Assembly (NCBI GenBank): GCA_050743625.1
Contig: JBOGED010000104.1
Location: 1-7,668, forward strand
Reading direction: 5' to 3'
Source of the DNA: JBOGED01 sp050743625
GTDB lineage: Bacteria > Actinomycetota > Nitriliruptoria > Euzebyales > Egibacteraceae
Length of the DNA stretch: 7,668 nt
Under the pieces are notes generated by a model, which worked only from the letters and a program-made list of their open reading frames with translations, did no database searches and was not told where the DNA came from. The translations under genes were made by a program, and so were the position numbers. Shown piece by piece: positions 5,576 through 7,668 of the stretch (position 1 is its first letter; each line of letters begins with the position of its first letter).

Positions 5576-6742
5576 ATGCGAATTATGAAAGAAATTGTTC
5601 TCGCCTTCGGGGTCCTGCTGGCGGCCTCCTGCAGCATGCAACCTACAGCCTCTGCGGTGACTACCCATGTCGTCCAGCCTGGGCAATCCATCCAGAACAC
5701 GATAGACGCCGCGCGCCCGGGCGACACGATCCTCGTTCAGGCGGGCGTCTACAGAGAGAATCTAGAGATCGTCAAAGATGGCATCACGTTGGTCGGGCAC
5801 GCCGCGGTCCTGGAGGCACCTGAGGTTTCCACGCCTCGCCGCTGTTCCACGGCAACCGAGCGGGACGAGAATCCTTTCGGTATTTGTATTACCGCGCAGC
5901 TCGAACCTGGACTTCCCCCGACAGTGCTGCGACCCGTGCAAAACGTCACGGTTCGTGGCTTTGTCCTCGGCCGCTTCCCGTCTACGGGCATCCATGTGCT
6001 CGGAGGGCACAACACCCGTATCGAGGACAACGAGTTGACCGGGGGTGATGACTACGCCGTGCTGGTCTCGCGCTCCTCGGCCACGAGGGTGACCGGCAAC
6101 CGTGTGCATGGCGGCGTGGTCGCCGGGATCTACGTGGGCGATTCTCCAGACGCGCGCGCCGATGTGGACGGTAACGTCGTGGTCGACGCCGGACAGTTCG
6201 GCATCTACATTCGCGACGCGTCGGTTGGAAGCATCGTCGGCAACGGGCTCACCGGCAACTGCGTCGGCCTTGCCTTCATCGATACGACGGAATCGGGAGG
6301 CGTGGCCGATTGGACGGCCAGGGACAACCGGATCAGGCAGAACGACCAGGTCTGCGTCGCTGGCGAGAACGAGCCGCAGCTGTCCGGTATGGGGGTGCTC
6401 CTTGCCGGTTCGAGCCGTGTCGTCCTCCGAGACAACGCCGTGCTCGAGAATCGCCCCGAGAACGGAGTGCCCATCCCCTCGGGCGGGATCGTGATCATGT
6501 CTGCCGAGCCCTTCGGTGGGTCAGCGCCGACGAGTAACGTCGTGCAACAGAACTTGGTCCAAGGGAACAGTCCCGTCGACGTCAACTGGATCCATACGGG
6601 CGCCGGCAATCAGTTCCTGGACAACGTCTGCGAGAGAGGATCCCGCGCCGGGCTGTGTGCCGCCGTCGGCGATGGCGTGCCGGCTCCGGCGGATGACCCG
6701 GGAACAGTTCCAGAGGCGACCGGCGGCAGCACCGACTGGTGA
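5576..6742 (+). CDS. Exported right-handed parallel beta-helix protein, probable lipoprotein
   Basis: The ATG at 5576 has TGGAG six bases upstream and is followed by a signal sequence, giving 388 residues. A longer in-frame extension upstream would overlap the protease gene and place the signal internally. Residues 1-18 are a short basic start and hydrophobic core ending AAS-Cys19, a passable but non-ideal lipobox. An alternative signal-peptidase I site follows ASA at 25-27. PGQSIQNTIDAARPGDTILV (35-54) and AGVYRENL are the classic opening of PbH1/NosD-like pectate-lyase-type beta-helices. Repeating N-x-V/L and G-I-Y turns continue to ~350, with an acidic, Pro-rich tail. Besides Cys19 there are six cysteines (90, 104, 229, 260, 352, 361), compatible with extracellular disulfides. 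These folds include carbohydrate lyases, epimerases and binding scaffolds; no catalytic residues are recognisable. Its operon position suggests a late extracytoplasmic step or a receptor/immunity role, which is inference only. Confidence 0.8.
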   Translation: MRIMKEIVLAFGVLLAASCSMQPTASAVTTHVVQPGQSIQNTIDAARPGDTILVQAGVYRENLEIVKDGITLVGHAAVLEAPEVSTPRRCSTATERDENPFGICITAQLEPGLPPTVLRPVQNVTVRGFVLGRFPSTGIHVLGGHNTRIEDNELTGGDDYAVLVSRSSATRVTGNRVHGGVVAGIYVGDSPDARADVDGNVVVDAGQFGIYIRDASVGSIVGNGLTGNCVGLAFIDTTESGGVADWTARDNRIRQNDQVCVAGENEPQLSGMGVLLAGSSRVVLRDNAVLENRPENGVPIPSGGIVIMSAEPFGGSAPTSNVVQQNLVQGNSPVDVNWIHTGAGNQFLDNVCERGSRAGLCAAVGDGVPAPADDPGTVPEATGGSTDW

Positions 6743-6783
6743 GCTGCCAGCGGTCCCCACACAGGGCGCGATATCGCGGCGGA

Positions 6784-6946
6784 AGCCTAGGCCAAAGGTT
6801 GGAGCAGTTCGTGGCCTCACAGCCGGGGATGCGGATCACCCACCGGTTCGTCGATCAGGCCTCAGGGGCCACCCTGGCCTGGCCCGGACTTGCAGCAGGC
6901 TCTCCAGTTGGCTCGTCAAGGCGCCTTCGATGTCTTGCTGGTCTAG
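6784..6946 (+). pseudogene. Relic of a serine recombinase (resolvase/invertase) catalytic domain
   Basis: From 6784, SLGQRLEQFVAS, then MRITHRFVDQASGA and a W-P pair, match the part of the serine-recombinase catalytic domain that follows the nucleophile region (the S-L-x-x-Q-x-x-L-E...V-D-x-x-S-G-x-x-x-x-R-P pattern). After one extra base near 6883-6887 the homology continues in another frame as DLQQALQLARQGAFDVLLV and ends at TAG (6944-6946), where the family has a Tyr or Lys before R-x-x-R-L. The catalytic-serine N-terminus and the DNA-binding C-terminus are both missing. It is therefore a dead fragment of a mobile element. It starts 41 bases after the beta-helix gene, on the same strand. 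Confidence 0.65.
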
Positions 6947-7509
6947 GGCTCCTCTGTGGTTGAGATCTTTACAGTTGTGACAAGTTCACACGCTGTGACG
7001 GGCTTCACGCAACGTGAGCAAGACGCAAGTTGCGTGGAGTATCCGCGCGGAATACCGCGCCGATCCTCCACACACCGACCCGCTCGCCCCAACCGCCGGG
7101 CTCGGGGGTGTTGGCGGACTTGTTGTTTGTCTTTGGTTGCGTCGTGTTCGTTGTCCCAGAGTCGGTGGAAGAAACTACGCTGAGTAACCGGTCGGAAGGA
7201 AGGACCGGCAGGTCGTGGGCGCAGCGCGGACACCGGCCAGCCCGAGGTTGTGACAGCCGCCGCCAGGCTCGGGTCAGACGGTGGGGTGTGGGCAGGCCAA
7301 GCCAGACCGAGGGAGCGCCCGGCGGGGCGACCGTCCACCCGCGCGACCGCGCGGATGCGCTACGGGCGGGTCTGGTCTGCCCGCCACGCCCGGTCACCGG
7401 TCGACGGTCGCACATGTTCGCTGCCTTTCTGCTCATCCCACCTCAGACGGGGTGTCCACGAGCAGTCAAGCAGCCCGCCCCGAGGCTGGGCAGGGGCAAG
7501 CCGTGTTGG
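6947..7509. other. Gene-poor stretch with short inverted repeats, no gene recognised
   Basis: No reading frame here on either strand gives a recognisable protein; the open frames are Arg/Pro/Ser-rich and look like GC-driven shadows. Local structure includes TGTGA-N5-TCACA (6976-6990), CACGCAAC/GTTGCGTG (7006-7013 and 7029-7036), the 10-bp palindrome TCCGCGCGGA (7042-7051), CCGGTC/GACCGG (7188-7193 and 7203-7208), and GGCGGG/CCCGCC around a 9-base loop (7365-7370 and 7380-7385). Bases ~6950-7045 are less GC-rich than the surroundings. No T-run terminator for the upstream operon is evident. Confidence 0.4.
7006..7036. repeat. 8-bp inverted repeat with a 15-base spacer
   Basis: CACGCAAC (7006-7013) and GTTGCGTG (7029-7036) are exact reverse complements. 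ACGCAA also recurs directly within the unit (7007-7012 and 7023-7028). It lies just downstream of the recombinase relic and could be a protein-binding or recombination site, or only a hairpin. Confidence 0.35.
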
Positions 7510-7668
7510 TCAGCCCAACAGCCGCCCACAGCAGACCAGCACCGCCAGCCGCCACGGGTGGGCCCGCTCGCCCGACAGCCGCGTCAACGCGTCAGCGGCC
7601 AGCCCGGCCGTGGCGACTGCCATCGCCAACGCCGGCCCGGCAGGCGGGAACGCAACGGCCGGGTAGGC
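7510..7668 (-). CDS. Possible C-terminal end of an unidentified minus-strand protein (partial)
   Basis: Reading leftward from the right edge, a frame stays open for 52 codons to TGA (complement of 7510-7512). Almost every codon ends in G or C, as in real actinomycete genes. The product is Ala/Leu/Val-rich with two weakly hydrophobic stretches (around PALAMAVATAGLAADAL and WRLAVLVCCG), suggesting a membrane or helical protein end. I do not recognise the family. The overlapping plus-strand frame is also open but is Ser/Arg/Pro-rich and less protein-like. The start and most of the gene would lie beyond the window. Confidence 0.3.
   Translation of the reverse strand, partial: AYPAVAFPPAGPALAMAVATAGLAADALTRLSGERAHPWRLAVLVCCGRLLG

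Noticed and set aside
7250..7666. 138-residue plus-strand open frame at the right edge
   Set aside because: It is Ser/Arg/Pro-rich, lacks a ribosome site, and resembles no family. It overlaps a better minus-strand frame.

Overview
The window looks like a piece of a high-GC actinomycete (Streptomyces or Streptosporangiales type) accessory region. The genes have strongly G/C-biased third codon positions, GTG starts behind GGAGG-type ribosome sites, and a LAL-type LuxR regulator. An AT-richer insertion-sequence end lies at the left edge and a decayed recombinase at the right.

Layout. Bases 1-136 read as the right end of an insertion sequence, probably IS256/Mutator-like: a transposase C-terminal tail, a candidate terminal repeat, and an outward TTGACA-N17-TAAAGT promoter. 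Immediately after it, a large LuxR/LAL ATPase-regulator reading frame runs to 2809. It begins part-way through its ATPase domain, so the Walker A region is missing, presumably because the element landed in the gene.

Bases 2976-6742 form a compact rightward operon that looks like a RiPP (ribosomally made, modified peptide) locus of a type I cannot name. It holds: (i) a 25-residue peptide gene ending in Cys-Pro-Ser-Cys-Gly, with a near-ideal ribosome site; (ii) a strong stem-loop; (iii) a ThiF/E1-like adenylating enzyme with an N-terminal PqqD/RRE-like winged-helix region; (iv) a membrane M50 (site-2-type) metalloprotease with its own PqqD-like N-terminal domain; (v) an exported right-handed beta-helix protein. 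A plausible scheme is that the E1-like enzyme recognises the peptide leader and activates the C-terminal glycine (or acts on the cysteines), the M50 protease trims the product at the membrane, and the beta-helix protein acts outside the membrane. No transporter or immunity gene is in the window.

The E1-like gene is broken. A perfect 7-bp tandem duplication (CACGTGA twice, 3778-3791) shifts the frame. Deleting one copy restores a continuous 379-residue protein. The nucleotide-binding loop and the catalytic Asp/zinc Cys fall in different halves, so neither half should work alone.

Bases 6743-7668 hold a frameshifted and stop-interrupted fragment of a serine recombinase catalytic domain, several short inverted repeats, and a possible gene end on the minus strand running off the right edge. 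Together the IS end, truncated regulator, frameshifted enzyme and recombinase relic suggest a decaying accessory island around a possibly novel peptide system.
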